Shown: positions 8,997-18,416, counted from the first letter of the stretch. The stretch: 64,000 nt of DNA from Poriferisodalis sp965208925 (GCF_965208925.1 NZ_OZ242364.1:1178001-1242000); one strand, 5' to 3'. A program made the numbers and translations. The notes: generated from the letters alone by a model not told the origin.

Positions 8997-10277
8997 ATGC
9001 CCGGCTCGATCGTCGTAGGAATGCAATGGGGCGATGAGGGCAAGGGCCGCATCGTCGACGTCGTCGCAAAGGAATGCCAGCACGTCGTCCGCTACCAGGG
9101 CGGCCACAACGCGGGGCACAGGATCGTCGTCGACGGCGAGGCATTCGCCCTGCAGCTCATTCCCAGCGGGGTGCTGTACGAGCACGTGACGCCGATCATC
9201 GGCAATGGCGTGGTGATCAACCCGTGGGTGCTGATCGACGAGATCGACATGCTGCAAAGCCGGGGTGTCGACTGCGGCCGGCTGATGCTCAGCCCGGCAG
9301 CGCATCTCGTGCTTCCGTACCACCAGATCGCCGACGAGCTCGCCGAAGCGCAGCGCGGCGATGCGAAGCTCGGCACCACCAAGCGCGGCATCGGACCGGC
9401 GTATGCCGACAAGGCGGCGCGGGTCGGATTGCGCGTCGAGGATCTGCTCGAGCCGATGACGCTGCGCTCCCGGTTGCTGAGCGTGCTGGCCGACCGCAAC
9501 GCCTACCTGCAACGGGTGTACGAACATCCCGGCGTCGATCCCGATGAGCTGGCCGACCAGCTCATCACCGAAGTTGCGCCGCGGCTGGCGCCGCTGGTGG
9601 CCGACACCGTGGGCTGGCTCCACGAAGCGCTGCATGCGGGCGAGCGCGTGCTGTTCGAGGGCGCCCAAGCCACATTCCTCGACCTCGATCATGGCACGTA
9701 CCCCTTCGTCACCTCGTCCAACCCGGTGGCGGGCTTCGCATTGGTCGGCTCAGGCATCGGCCCCGGCGCGATCGATCAAGTCATCGGCATTGCGAAGGCG
9801 TACACGACCCGGGTCGGCTCGGGGCCGTTCGTGACCGAATTGAACGACGAGGTCGGCGACGAGTTGGTGAGGCGCGGCGCCGAGTTCGGCACGAACACCG
9901 GCCGCCGGCGCCGCTGCGGCTGGTTCGACGCTGTGATGGGGCGCCAGGCTGCCCGTCTCAATGCCTGCACCGAGATCGCACTGACCAAGCTCGACGTGCT
10001 CGATGAACTCGACACCATCAAGGTGTGCGTGGCCTACGAGGTGGACGGCCGCCGCTACGACTACCTGCCGCACCTGCGCTCGCTGTGCGACCGCGCGCAA
10101 CCGATCTACGCCGAGCTGCCCGGCTGGAAGACCCCGCTCGACAAGGTCACCGAACGCTGGCAGCTGCCCCGCCAGGCCGTCGACTACATCGTGTTCCTCG
10201 AACGCCAGCTCGGTCTGCCGATCCGGTACGTCTGCGTCGGTCCCGGCCGTGAGCAGTACATCCGCTTCGCAGCGTGA
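8997..10277 (+). CDS. purA: Adenylosuccinate synthetase
   Basis: A 426-residue PurA, which joins IMP and aspartate with GTP to give adenylosuccinate, the first step of AMP branch synthesis. The P-loop-like GMQWGDEGKGRIVD is at the N-terminus, followed by YQGGHNAGHRIV, KLGTTKRGIGPAYADK, LFEGAQATFLDLDHGTYPFVTSSNP and a GTP-binding LTKLDVLDELD. Full length. It opens the purine block and is followed after 43 nt by purD. It appears to lack its own Shine-Dalgarno and sits directly behind a 12-codon ORF. Confidence 0.97.
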   Translation: MPGSIVVGMQWGDEGKGRIVDVVAKECQHVVRYQGGHNAGHRIVVDGEAFALQLIPSGVLYEHVTPIIGNGVVINPWVLIDEIDMLQSRGVDCGRLMLSPAAHLVLPYHQIADELAEAQRGDAKLGTTKRGIGPAYADKAARVGLRVEDLLEPMTLRSRLLSVLADRNAYLQRVYEHPGVDPDELADQLITEVAPRLAPLVADTVGWLHEALHAGERVLFEGAQATFLDLDHGTYPFVTSSNPVAGFALVGSGIGPGAIDQVIGIAKAYTTRVGSGPFVTELNDEVGDELVRRGAEFGTNTGRRRRCGWFDAVMGRQAARLNACTEIALTKLDVLDELDTIKVCVAYEVDGRRYDYLPHLRSLCDRAQPIYAELPGWKTPLDKVTERWQLPRQAVDYIVFLERQLGLPIRYVCVGPGREQYIRFAA

Positions 10278-10320
10278 GCTGCGAAGTTTGGGCCCAGCGC
10301 CGCGTGACACAGGAGCGTCC

Positions 10321-11592
10321 ATGAAGGTCTGTGTGGTGGGCCAGGGCGGGCGTGAGCATGCGTTTGCGAGCGCTCTCGCACGAACCGCCGATGTCGTCGT
10401 CACACCAGGCAATCCCGGCATCGACGGCAGCACCTCCGCTGCCCCAGACGAGATCGACGCAGACCTATATGTCATCGGCCCTGAGGGGCCGCTGGCTGAC
10501 GGCCTGGCGGATCGCCTGCGGGCCAGCGGCCGGCTTGTCTTCGGACCAGGCGCCGACGGTGCGGCGCTGGAGAGCTCCAAGGCGTGGATGAAGGAAGTCG
10601 TCAGCGCCGCCGGTGTGCCCACGGCGGCCTACGCCGCATTTGACGGTGACCCCGCAGGCCGCCGTGCAGCGCACGCCTACCTGGAGACGCTGCCGCCGCC
10701 CTATGTCGTCAAGACCAGCGGGCTCGCTGCGGGCAAGGGCGTGCTGGTCACCGACGAGCTGGCCGAAGCTCATGCTGACGTCGACGCCAAGCTGGACGGC
10801 ACCGCGTTCGGGGACGCCGGCCGCCGCATCGTGATCGAAGAGGGAATGCGCGGCCCCGAGGTGTCGCTGTTCGCGCTCTGCGACGGCCGCCGCGCTGTGC
10901 TGCTGCCCACGGCGGTGCGCGATCACAAGCGCATCGGCGACGGCGACACGGGGCCGAACACCGGCGGCATGGGCTGCGTGTCGCCGCTGGCCGATGTCGA
11001 CCGGGCTGCCTGCGTCGAGCTGGCCGCGCTGGCGTTCGAGCCGACGCTGACCGAGTTGATCCGGCGAGGCGTCGACTACCGCGGCGTGCTCTACGCGGGT
11101 TTCATGCTGACGCCCGACGGCCCCCGCCTGCTGGAGTTCAACGTCCGCTTCGGCGATCCCGAGGCCCAGGTCACGCTGCCGCGTGTCGAGAACGATCTCG
11201 CGCAGCTCTTGGCGGGTGCCGCAGCGGGCGAGCTGATCGACGAGGTCGTCGTCTCCGACGATGCCATGGTCTGCGTCGTGTGCGCCGCCGAGGGATACCC
11301 GGCAGCGCCGCGCACCGGCGACGTCATCGCAGGCCTCGAGCGTGCGCGAGAAGTTCCCGGCGTCACCGTGTTCTGCGCAGGCGTCGGGGCCGGCGACGGG
11401 CGGGAGACTCCGTCCGAATCGCTGGTGACCGGGGGCGGCCGGGTGCTGAATGTGTGCGGCCGCGGGCCCGATGTCTCAGTGGCACGCGACCGCGCCTACG
11501 ACGCCGTGCGGCAGCTCAGCTGGCCGGGCATGACCTACCGAAACGACATCGCGGCGGCCGAGGCCGCAGCCGCCGCCGCGCTCCGCCGATGA
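10321..11592 (+). CDS. purD: Phosphoribosylamine-glycine ligase
   Basis: A 423-residue ATP-grasp enzyme making GAR from phosphoribosylamine and glycine, step 2 of purine synthesis. The N-terminal VCVVGQGGREHAFASAL, the ATP-grasp VKTSGLAAGKGVLV and the metal-site region GVLYAGFMLTPDGPRLLEFN..RFGDPE are all present. The ATG at 10321 has AGGAG upstream; the frame is open further upstream but overlaps purA. Length matches the family. Confidence 0.96.
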   Translation: MKVCVVGQGGREHAFASALARTADVVVTPGNPGIDGSTSAAPDEIDADLYVIGPEGPLADGLADRLRASGRLVFGPGADGAALESSKAWMKEVVSAAGVPTAAYAAFDGDPAGRRAAHAYLETLPPPYVVKTSGLAAGKGVLVTDELAEAHADVDAKLDGTAFGDAGRRIVIEEGMRGPEVSLFALCDGRRAVLLPTAVRDHKRIGDGDTGPNTGGMGCVSPLADVDRAACVELAALAFEPTLTELIRRGVDYRGVLYAGFMLTPDGPRLLEFNVRFGDPEAQVTLPRVENDLAQLLAGAAAGELIDEVVVSDDAMVCVVCAAEGYPAAPRTGDVIAGLERAREVPGVTVFCAGVGAGDGRETPSESLVTGGGRVLNVCGRGPDVSVARDRAYDAVRQLSWPGMTYRNDIAAAEAAAAAALRR

Positions 11593-11695
11593 GAACGGCG
11601 CTGGGCGCCCGCGGGTGCTTCGGAAATCGCCCCGTCACCGACTCCGGGAGGCGAGACTCAGACGGTAAGTCGATGCGTGACAGAGGAATACATCT

Positions 11696-12142
11696 ATGAA
11701 GGTCGCGATCTTGATGGGCTCGCCGAATGATGCGTCGAAGATGGCGCCCGCCGCCGAGATGCTCGACAGGTTCGGCGTCGAACACGTGACCGAGGTGATG
11801 AGCGCCCATCGCACACCTGCAGCCGTGGCGTCGTTCGCGACCGGAGCGCGCGGCGCCGGATTCGCCGCGGTCATCTGCGGGGCAGGCATGGCAGCGCACC
11901 TGGCCGGCGTAGTGGCTGCGCACACCACCTTGCCGGTGATCGGCGTGCCGCTCAGCGGCGGCCTCGCCGATGGTCTCGATGCGTTGCTGTCGACGGTGCA
12001 GATGCCGAAGGGCATCCCGGTTGCCACCGTTGCCGTGAACGGCTCGGCAAATGCGGCTGTGCTCGTCGTGGAGATGCTGGCGGTGACAGATGCGGGGCTC
12101 GCTGCCCGCCTGGACGAGTTCCGCGCCGCTGGCGCCCGGTGA
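11696..12142 (+). CDS. purE: N5-carboxyaminoimidazole ribonucleotide mutase (AIR carboxylase catalytic subunit)
   Basis: A 148-residue PurE, which converts N5-CAIR to CAIR. The N-terminal phosphate loop reads MGSPNDASKM where most PurE have GSxSD; the Ser and Asp are kept. The catalytic region MSAHRTP, ICGAGMAAHLAGVVAAHTTLPVIGVP and LLSTVQMPKGIPVATV are intact. AGAGGA precedes the ATG. No purK is next to it: purB overlaps the 3' end instead. Confidence 0.92.
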   Translation: MKVAILMGSPNDASKMAPAAEMLDRFGVEHVTEVMSAHRTPAAVASFATGARGAGFAAVICGAGMAAHLAGVVAAHTTLPVIGVPLSGGLADGLDALLSTVQMPKGIPVATVAVNGSANAAVLVVEMLAVTDAGLAARLDEFRAAGAR

Positions 12143-12165
12143 GGCGGGGTCACGGTGAGACTGGC

Positions 12166-13596
12166 GTGAGCCCCGAGGTCGTGCCCAACGTTCTGGCGTC
12201 GCGCTACGCCTCTGCGGAGATGGCCGAGCTGTGGTCGCCTCGCCGCAAGGTCGTCCTCGAGCGGCGGTTGTGGATCGCGGTGCTTGAGGCTCAGCGAGAT
12301 GCGGGCGTCGACGTGCCAGACGGCGCGCTGGAGGCGTACCGAAATGCCGTCGAGACGGTCGACCTCGACTCGATCACCGAGCGGGAACGGATCACGCGCC
12401 ACGACGTGAAGGCCCGTATCGAGGAATTCTGCGCACTTGCCGGCTACGAGCAGATCCATCGCGCGATGACCTCGCGCGATGTCACCGAGAATGTCGAGCA
12501 GTGCCAGGTTGCTGCAGCATTGGGACTGGTCGCCCAACGCATGGCGGCCTTCATCGTGCGCATCGCCGCGTTGGCGAGTTCGCACCGCGACCTCGTGATG
12601 ACCGCGCGCACGCACAATGTGCCCGCGCAGGCAACCACGCTGGGCAAGCGCTGGGCCACGATCGGCACCGAGGCGCTCGTGTCGCTCGAGCGCATCACCG
12701 AGCTCGTGGCGCGCTACCCGCTGCGAGGGATCCGCGGACCAGTCGGCACCCAGCAGGACATGCTGGAGCTGTTAGGTGACGACCCGGCGGCGGTGGATCG
12801 CCTGGAGCGGCGCCTCGCCGCCGAGCTGGGCTTCGCCCGGGTGCTCGGTTCGGCTGGGCAGATCTATCCCCGCTCACTCGACCTCGACGTCGTCGCGGTG
12901 CTGGTCGGCGCCGCGGCACCGCTCGGCAACTTGGCACTCAGCGTGCGCCTCGGCGCCGGTCAGGAACTGGTCACCGAGGGTTTCGCTGCCGGCCAAGTCG
13001 GTTCGTCTGCCATGCCGCACAAGATGAACACCCGCTCGTGCGAGCGAATCACCGGCCTCGTGACCATCCTGCGCGGACACCTCACGATGGCGTCGCAGCT
13101 CGCCGGCGACCAATGGGACGAGGGGGATGTGAGCTGCTCAGTGGTGCGCCGCATCGTGCTCCCCGATGCTTTCTTCGCACTTGACGGAGCGCTGGAGACT
13201 GCCTTCAGCGTCCTGGACGGCTTCGAGGTCTTCCCGGCTCGGGTCGAAGCAGAACTGGCCGCATACTTGCCGTTCCTGGCCACCACCCGCCTGCTCGCCG
13301 CCGCCGTGGCAGCGGGTGCCGGCCGCGAGGAGGCGCACGAGCGCATCGGCGCCCATGCGACCGCCGCAGTGCTGGCGCTGCGCGAGGGCACCGTCGACCG
13401 CAACGATCTCGCGGCTCGCATCGCGGCCGATCCCGAGCTGCGGCTCAGCGACGACGTCGTCGCGGCAGCGCTCGCGGATCCGGCGTCGTTCAGCGGCCGC
13501 GCTGCGGACCAGGTCGACGAGTTCGTGGCTGCCGCGGGCAAGGTAGCTGAGCGGTACGGCGCAGCCGTCGACTACGAGCCAGGCGAGGTGCTGTGA
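12166..13596 (+). CDS. purB: Adenylosuccinate lyase
   Basis: A 476-residue fumarase/aspartase-superfamily lyase acting on SAICAR and adenylosuccinate. It has the family signature GSSAMPHKMNTRSCERI, TSRDVTENVEQCQV and TARTHNVPAQATTLGKRW. The GTG at 12166 was preferred because GGTGAGA lies upstream and the product then begins close to the typical PNVLASRYAS; an earlier GTG at 12139 overlaps the purE stop. It is nearly contiguous with purE and purC. Confidence 0.94.
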   Translation: MSPEVVPNVLASRYASAEMAELWSPRRKVVLERRLWIAVLEAQRDAGVDVPDGALEAYRNAVETVDLDSITERERITRHDVKARIEEFCALAGYEQIHRAMTSRDVTENVEQCQVAAALGLVAQRMAAFIVRIAALASSHRDLVMTARTHNVPAQATTLGKRWATIGTEALVSLERITELVARYPLRGIRGPVGTQQDMLELLGDDPAAVDRLERRLAAELGFARVLGSAGQIYPRSLDLDVVAVLVGAAAPLGNLALSVRLGAGQELVTEGFAAGQVGSSAMPHKMNTRSCERITGLVTILRGHLTMASQLAGDQWDEGDVSCSVVRRIVLPDAFFALDGALETAFSVLDGFEVFPARVEAELAAYLPFLATTRLLAAAVAAGAGREEAHERIGAHATAAVLALREGTVDRNDLAARIAADPELRLSDDVVAAALADPASFSGRAADQVDEFVAAAGKVAERYGAAVDYEPGEVL

Positions 13597-13653
13597 GCCG
13601 AGCGGCGCGTGGCGCCGAACGATGACAGGCGAGACGATGACAAGAGAGGCAAC

Positions 13654-14559
13654 GTGAGCGAGCTTGAGCTGGTCCACCGCGGGAAGGTGCGCGAGATGTA
13701 CCGCGTCGACGACAGGCACCTGTTGATGGTCGCCAGCGACCGCATCTCGGCCTTCGACGTCGTGTTCAACGAACCGGTGCCCGACAAGGGCCGAGTGCTG
13801 ACGGCCATGACGGCCTGGTGGTCGACGTGGCTCGGCGACATCGCGCCGACCCATGTGGTCTCAGCCAACCCTGCCGACTTCCCGGCTGCAGCACGACGAT
13901 CCGAATGGGCTGGTCGAGCGCTCCTCGTTCGCCAGGCGGAGATGCTGCCGATCGAGTGCATCGTGCGCGGGTACATCACCGGTTCGGCATGGAAGGAATA
14001 CCGCGAGCGCGGCACCATGCACGACGAGCCGCTGCCAGCCGGCCTGCTCGAATCGCAGCAGCTCCCCGATCCAGTCTTCACGCCGTCCACCAAGGCAATC
14101 GACGGGCACGACGTGAACATCTCGTTTGCCGCGGCCGCTGAGCTGGTCGGTGCCGACGCAGCCGCAGCCGCGCGCCGAGTGTGCGTCGATGCATACAGCA
14201 CGGCCGCTGCCCATGCGGCCGAGCGGGGGATCATCATCGCGGACACCAAATTCGAGCTGGGCTATGTGGACGGCGACCTGGTTGTTGCCGACGAGTGGCT
14301 CACACCCGACTCGTCTCGTTTCTGGCCCAAGGATCACTGGCAGCCCGGTGCATCGCCGCCGTCGCTCGACAAGCAGCCGGTGCGCGACGCCACCGAGGCC
14401 ACTGGCTGGAACAAGGAGCCGCCCCCGCCGCCGCTCACCGATGAGGTGGTTGCCGCCACCCGTGCTCGCTACATCGAGGCATACGAGACGCTGACCGGCG
14501 AGTCGTTCGACGACTGGCTGGCGCACTCTGGCGTATCGGCGGGAGCCACCGCTTCATGA
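13654..14559 (+). CDS. purC: SAICAR synthetase
   Basis: A 301-residue phosphoribosylaminoimidazole-succinocarboxamide synthase, joining CAIR and aspartate. It starts LELVHRGKVREMYRVDD, then SDRISAFDVVFNEPVPDKG, CIVRGYITGSAWKEY, IIADTKFELGYVDG and a C-terminal DEWLTPDSSRFW. The size suits the longer, yeast-like PurC type common in Actinobacteria. The GTG at 13654 has AGAGAGG upstream; an ATG upstream in frame lacks a site. It overlaps purS (ATGA). Confidence 0.95.
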   Translation: MSELELVHRGKVREMYRVDDRHLLMVASDRISAFDVVFNEPVPDKGRVLTAMTAWWSTWLGDIAPTHVVSANPADFPAAARRSEWAGRALLVRQAEMLPIECIVRGYITGSAWKEYRERGTMHDEPLPAGLLESQQLPDPVFTPSTKAIDGHDVNISFAAAAELVGADAAAAARRVCVDAYSTAAAHAAERGIIIADTKFELGYVDGDLVVADEWLTPDSSRFWPKDHWQPGASPPSLDKQPVRDATEATGWNKEPPPPPLTDEVVAATRARYIEAYETLTGESFDDWLAHSGVSAGATAS

Positions 14560-14828
14560 ATCGCTGGGATGTGCTGGTGGAAGTCTCGCCACGCGCCGAG
14601 ATTGCCGATCCCGCCGGCACCACGATCGAGCGAGCCCTCGCAGCGCTCGGATTTGCGGGCGTGAGCGGCGTCAGGGTCGGCAAAGCCATCCGCCTGGAGG
14701 TCACCGCAGCGGATGCGTCCGAAGCCCGTTCGGTGACCGAGCAGATGTGCGATCGCCTGCTGGCGAACCCGGTGATCGAGGATGCCCGCATCGAGCTGCG
14801 TGCTGCGGCGCAGGAGCACAGCCTGTGA
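14556..14828 (+). CDS. purS: Phosphoribosylformylglycinamidine synthase subunit PurS
   Basis: A 90-residue PurS, the small bridging subunit of the three-part FGAM synthase with PurQ and PurL. It begins with a beta strand WDVLVEVSPR, then the DPAGTTIERALAALGF helix and a GVRVGKAIRLEV strand, ending in CDRLLANPVIEDARIEL. Its start overlaps the purC stop. PurS ferries ammonia between PurQ and PurL, which fits its position. Confidence 0.93.
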   Translation: MNRWDVLVEVSPRAEIADPAGTTIERALAALGFAGVSGVRVGKAIRLEVTAADASEARSVTEQMCDRLLANPVIEDARIELRAAAQEHSL

Positions 14829-14835
14829 GCGCCAC

Positions 14836-15558
14836 ATGAGTGCGGCCATGAATGTGCCAATGAATGTCTCAGTCGGCGTCGTCCAATTCCCCGGCACGAA
14901 CTGCGATCTCGACACGCTCGACGCTCTGGCCGAGATGGGAGCGCGGGCAACGCTCCTGCGCAGTGACGAAACCTCGCTGGGCGGTGTTGATGCTGTCGTC
15001 ATTCCCGGTGGATTCGCGCACGGCGATTACCTGCGTACCGGCGCAATCGCCCGTTTCTCACCGATCATGGATGCAGTGACGTCATTCGCGGGCGCTGGCG
15101 GTCCCGTGGTCGGCATTTGCAATGGATTCCAAGTACTGACCGAGGCTGGTTTGCTGCCCGGAGCACTGCGACCCAATGCCGGGCTTTCGTTCCTGTGCCA
15201 GTCGCAGCAGTTGATCATGGCGTCGGTGAATCATGTATTGGGATACGGGCTGTCACCTTCGGAGGAACTGAGCATTCCCATCAATCACTTTGAAGGGAAC
15301 TATGTATGCGACGGCGCGACATTGCACCGTTTGCGTGCGAACGGCCAGGTCGTGATGCGCTATGTGGACAACCCGAATGGTTCAGTGGATGACATCGCCG
15401 GCATATGCAACGAATCGGGCAATGTGGTGGGTTTGATGCCCCATCCGGAGCGGGCCACGTCTGAGCTATTGGGTTCTACTGACGGCCGAAAGTTGCTCGA
15501 AGCATTGCTCTATGCGGCAGCGAGCGCTCGTCAAGCTGGCAGTCACCACGCGGCATGA
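14836..15558 (+). CDS. purQ: FGAM synthase glutaminase subunit PurQ
   Basis: A 240-residue class I glutamine amidotransferase supplying ammonia to PurL. The nucleophile Cys is in VVGICNGFQVL, the oxyanion region in PGGFAHGDYLR, and the His-Glu pair in GLMPHPERA. The opening VGVVQFPGTNCDLDTL is typical. Three ATGs are close together (14836, 14848, 14860) and none has a strong ribosome binding site. The second half is visibly less G/C-rich in third positions than neighbouring pur genes. Confidence 0.94.
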   Translation: MSAAMNVPMNVSVGVVQFPGTNCDLDTLDALAEMGARATLLRSDETSLGGVDAVVIPGGFAHGDYLRTGAIARFSPIMDAVTSFAGAGGPVVGICNGFQVLTEAGLLPGALRPNAGLSFLCQSQQLIMASVNHVLGYGLSPSEELSIPINHFEGNYVCDGATLHRLRANGQVVMRYVDNPNGSVDDIAGICNESGNVVGLMPHPERATSELLGSTDGRKLLEALLYAAASARQAGSHHAA

Positions 15559-15618
15559 AGAGGCGTCGGTCAGCAATGGCTCGAGTTTCGCTCACCGAGA
15601 GCGGGGGGATCTGAAGTG

Positions 15619-16020
15619 TCAGCCGCCCCGTGTGATGCCCGCACGGGCGAGCATGTCGGCCGGAACGCCGAACTCTCGCCATGTGGCGTACTGGATTCCC
15701 TTGCGCTGCCCGTAGTTGGAAGCATGGGCAACAAAACCTTCTTCGACCGAGGCCATATCGGGTTCGACCTGCAGCGCTTCGATAGCCGCCTCGACATCCC
15801 GGCGCTCTTGCATCAGGAGCAAGCGCTTGATCGGCTTTGCGTCGGCAATCTGGGCATCGATTGCATCTTTCTTGGCGTTCAGCGACTCCGCACTCTGCCT
15901 GCGGCCGGGACGAGGCCGGTGGGTTTCGAGGGCCTCAAGATAATCCCGCACCGCTGCGGCCTCGATGCGACCCGCGGCAATAGCCGCCTTATGTTCGTCG
16001 GACATTGTTCGTTCGCTCAT
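15619..16020 (-). CDS. Conserved actinobacterial protein of unknown function
   Basis: A 133-residue basic, helical protein with no named function that I know. It starts SDEHKAAIAAGR, has a charged KKDAIDAQIADAKPIKRLLLMQER helix pair, and ends in YGQRKGIQYATWREFGV followed by a short Ala/Gly tail. That end resembles a recurrent actinobacterial hypothetical family (pattern YSERKGISYAAWREVGV), so it is very likely real. It lies between purQ and purL on the opposite strand. A TATACA -10-like element 6 nt before the ATG suggests a leaderless start; GACGTC sites flank that element. Confidence 0.75.
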   Translation of the reverse strand: MSERTMSDEHKAAIAAGRIEAAAVRDYLEALETHRPRPGRRQSAESLNAKKDAIDAQIADAKPIKRLLLMQERRDVEAAIEALQVEPDMASVEEGFVAHASNYGQRKGIQYATWREFGVPADMLARAGITRGG

Positions 16021-16042
16021 GACGTCTGTATAGCACGACGTC
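16021..16042. promoter_or_regulatory. Paired GACGTC palindromes in the hypothetical/purL divergent region
   Basis: GACGTC, a 10-nt spacer (TGTATAGCAC), then GACGTC, directly upstream of the minus-strand ATG at 16020. On the minus strand the spacer holds TATACA, a good -10 hexamer. A dimeric regulator binding both palindromes would cover this promoter and could also affect purL. Confidence 0.4.
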
Positions 16043-16070
16043 TCGCGGCAGCCAATGAACTTGGGTTGAT

Positions 16071-18416
16071 GTGACTGCAATGGTTTCCGATTCGACCAGC
16101 ATTCATGCGGTACTTGGCTTGACTGATGCCGAATACCACCGCATTTGTGAGCTCTTGGCGCGTGAGCCGAACCATCTCGAACTCGCGATGTATGCGGTGA
16201 TGTGGTCCGAGCATTGCTCGTACAAATCGTCGCGCCGTCATCTTGCTCGCTTGCCGACTGAGGCTCCGTGCGTGCTCGTCGGGCCAGGCGAGAATGCCGG
16301 TGTCGTCGATGTCGGCGACGGCATTGCCGTCGCCGTGCGTATCGAGAGCCACAACCATCCCTCGGCTATCGAGCCGTATCAAGGTGCGGCGACCGGGGTC
16401 GGCGGCATCCTGCGTGACATCTTCACCATGGGCGCGCGACCCATAGCGCTCGCGGATCCTCTGCGAGTCGGGCCGCTCGACGAGCCGCGCAGCAACTGGA
16501 TTGCCGAGGGCATCGTCAGCGGCATCTCGGGGTATGGCAACAGCGTGGGCGTTCCCACCGTTGCCGGCGAATTCGTGTCGTGCGAGACCTACCGAGACAA
16601 CCCGCTGGTGAATGTGGCCGCGCTCGGGATCATGCCGACCGAACGCCTGGTGCTGGGCCGAGCGACCGAGGTGGGCAGCGCAGCCGTGCTCATGGGCGCG
16701 AGCACCGGCCGCGACGGCATCGGCGGAGTCAGCGTGCTGGCGTCAGCGGGATTCGACGAGGCCGACGACGATTCGACGAAGCGCCCGAGCGTTCAGGTCG
16801 GTGATCCCTTCGAGGAGAAGCGTCTCATCGAGGCATGCCTGGAACTGCTGGAGGCAGGGCTCGTCAGCGGCATCCAGGATCTCGGCGGTGCCGGCTTGAC
16901 GTGCGCTGCGAGCGAAACGGCCTCGCGTGGCGGCACCGGCATGGAGGTGGATGTCAGCGTCGTGCCGCTGCGCCAGCACGGCATGGAGCCGTTCGAGATC
17001 ATGACGTCGGAGTCGCAGGAGCGCATGCTGGCGATCGTCTCGTCGGCCAACGTCGATCAGGTGCTCGAGATCTGTTCACGTTGGGAGGTGAGCGCAACGG
17101 TGGTCGGACGCGTGACCGGCGACGGCATGTTGCGCGTGCGCGATGGCGTGGACGGCGCCGTCCTGGCCGAGGTTCCTGCGAGCACGCTGCACGACGATGC
17201 GCCGTCGTACGACCGGCCGATGCGCCCCCCGGCGGATCTGCGCCTTCGCCGCAGCGTTGACCCCGGGGGTGATCCCGCCGCGGGCAGCCCGCCGGTGAGC
17301 AGCCCAGGCGACTCTGCTGCCGATCTGCTGGCGATGCTCGCCGACCCGAGTTGGGTCTACCGGCAGTACGACCACCAGTTGTTCCTGAATACGGTCGTCG
17401 GCCCGGGCCGCGACGCCACGCTGCTGCGATTGCGAGACCCCCGCAACGGCACTCCCACCGGTCGCGGCCTCGCAGTATCGGTGGACGGCAACCACCGCTG
17501 GTGCGATGCCGATCCCCGCCGGGGCACCGCGATGGTGGTCATCGAGGCAGCGCTGAACCTCGCCTGTGTGGGCGCCGATCCGCTCGCGCTCGTCAACTGC
17601 CTCAACTTCGGCAATCCGACCCATCCCGAGGTCATGTGGCAGCTTTCCGAGGCCATCGACGGCATGGCTGAAGCCTGTGACGCACTCGACGTGCCCGTCG
17701 TGGGCGGCAACGTGAGCCTCTACAACGAGACGAACGGCACCAATATCAGCCCGACACCGGTGGTGTGCCTGATCGGCGTGCATCCCGACCTCGCTCGCCG
17801 GCCGACCGCTGACGAGCTGCCGCCGGGCACCGAGCTCGTATTGCTGGCCCCGCCCGGCTTGGCCGTCGGGGACGAGGCAGACAGCGACGTCTCCTCGCTG
17901 GGTGCCGTGGCACTTGGCGGCAGTCGCTGGGCGTGGGAGCGTCGCGGCTGCCGCGACGGGGCGCTGCCCGACCTCGACCTGGCGGGCAGCGTTGCAGCCG
18001 CCCGGTTCGTGGCTGCAGCCGTGCGCGAGGGCGCCGTCCGGAGCGCGCACGATGTCTCCGACGGCGGCATCGCCGTGGCCATCGCCGAGATGTGCTGTCA
18101 CGTCAGTGCGGGCGTGCATGCGAGGGTCCCGCCGCTGGGAGGCTCGGCACCGGCGGAGCGTGCGCTGTTCGCTGAGCCGCCGGGCCGCGTATTGGTCGCA
18201 GTTGAGGCTGACGATGTCGAGCGGCTCGCGCACGCGGCCTCGGCGGCAGGTCTCGCGAGCCGCCGGCTTGGCTCATTCGGCGGATCGAGAGTGCAGATCG
18301 GGCGTCTCGCAGAATCCGGTCTCGACATTGATCTGGCGCTCGACGACGCGCTGGCCCGGTGGAGCGGTGCCCTGCCCCAGTCGTTCGCGCAGCCTGTCGA
18401 CGGGCGGGCGGCATGA
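16071..18416 (+). CDS. purL: FGAM synthase large subunit PurL
   Basis: A 781-residue small-type PurL, the ATP-dependent synthetase of step 4 of purine synthesis, working with PurS and PurQ. It has two AIRS-like halves: VMWSEHCSYKSSR, ESHNHPSAIEPYQGAATGVGGILRDIFTMGARP and GIQDLGGAGLT in the first, then VVGGNVSLYNET and SAHDVSDGGIAVA in the second. The GTG at 16071 and an ATG at 16080 are both possible starts; neither has a clear site. It overlaps purF at the 3' end (ATGA). Confidence 0.95.
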   Translation: MTAMVSDSTSIHAVLGLTDAEYHRICELLAREPNHLELAMYAVMWSEHCSYKSSRRHLARLPTEAPCVLVGPGENAGVVDVGDGIAVAVRIESHNHPSAIEPYQGAATGVGGILRDIFTMGARPIALADPLRVGPLDEPRSNWIAEGIVSGISGYGNSVGVPTVAGEFVSCETYRDNPLVNVAALGIMPTERLVLGRATEVGSAAVLMGASTGRDGIGGVSVLASAGFDEADDDSTKRPSVQVGDPFEEKRLIEACLELLEAGLVSGIQDLGGAGLTCAASETASRGGTGMEVDVSVVPLRQHGMEPFEIMTSESQERMLAIVSSANVDQVLEICSRWEVSATVVGRVTGDGMLRVRDGVDGAVLAEVPASTLHDDAPSYDRPMRPPADLRLRRSVDPGGDPAAGSPPVSSPGDSAADLLAMLADPSWVYRQYDHQLFLNTVVGPGRDATLLRLRDPRNGTPTGRGLAVSVDGNHRWCDADPRRGTAMVVIEAALNLACVGADPLALVNCLNFGNPTHPEVMWQLSEAIDGMAEACDALDVPVVGGNVSLYNETNGTNISPTPVVCLIGVHPDLARRPTADELPPGTELVLLAPPGLAVGDEADSDVSSLGAVALGGSRWAWERRGCRDGALPDLDLAGSVAAARFVAAAVREGAVRSAHDVSDGGIAVAIAEMCCHVSAGVHARVPPLGGSAPAERALFAEPPGRVLVAVEADDVERLAHAASAAGLASRRLGSFGGSRVQIGRLAESGLDIDLALDDALARWSGALPQSFAQPVDGRAA

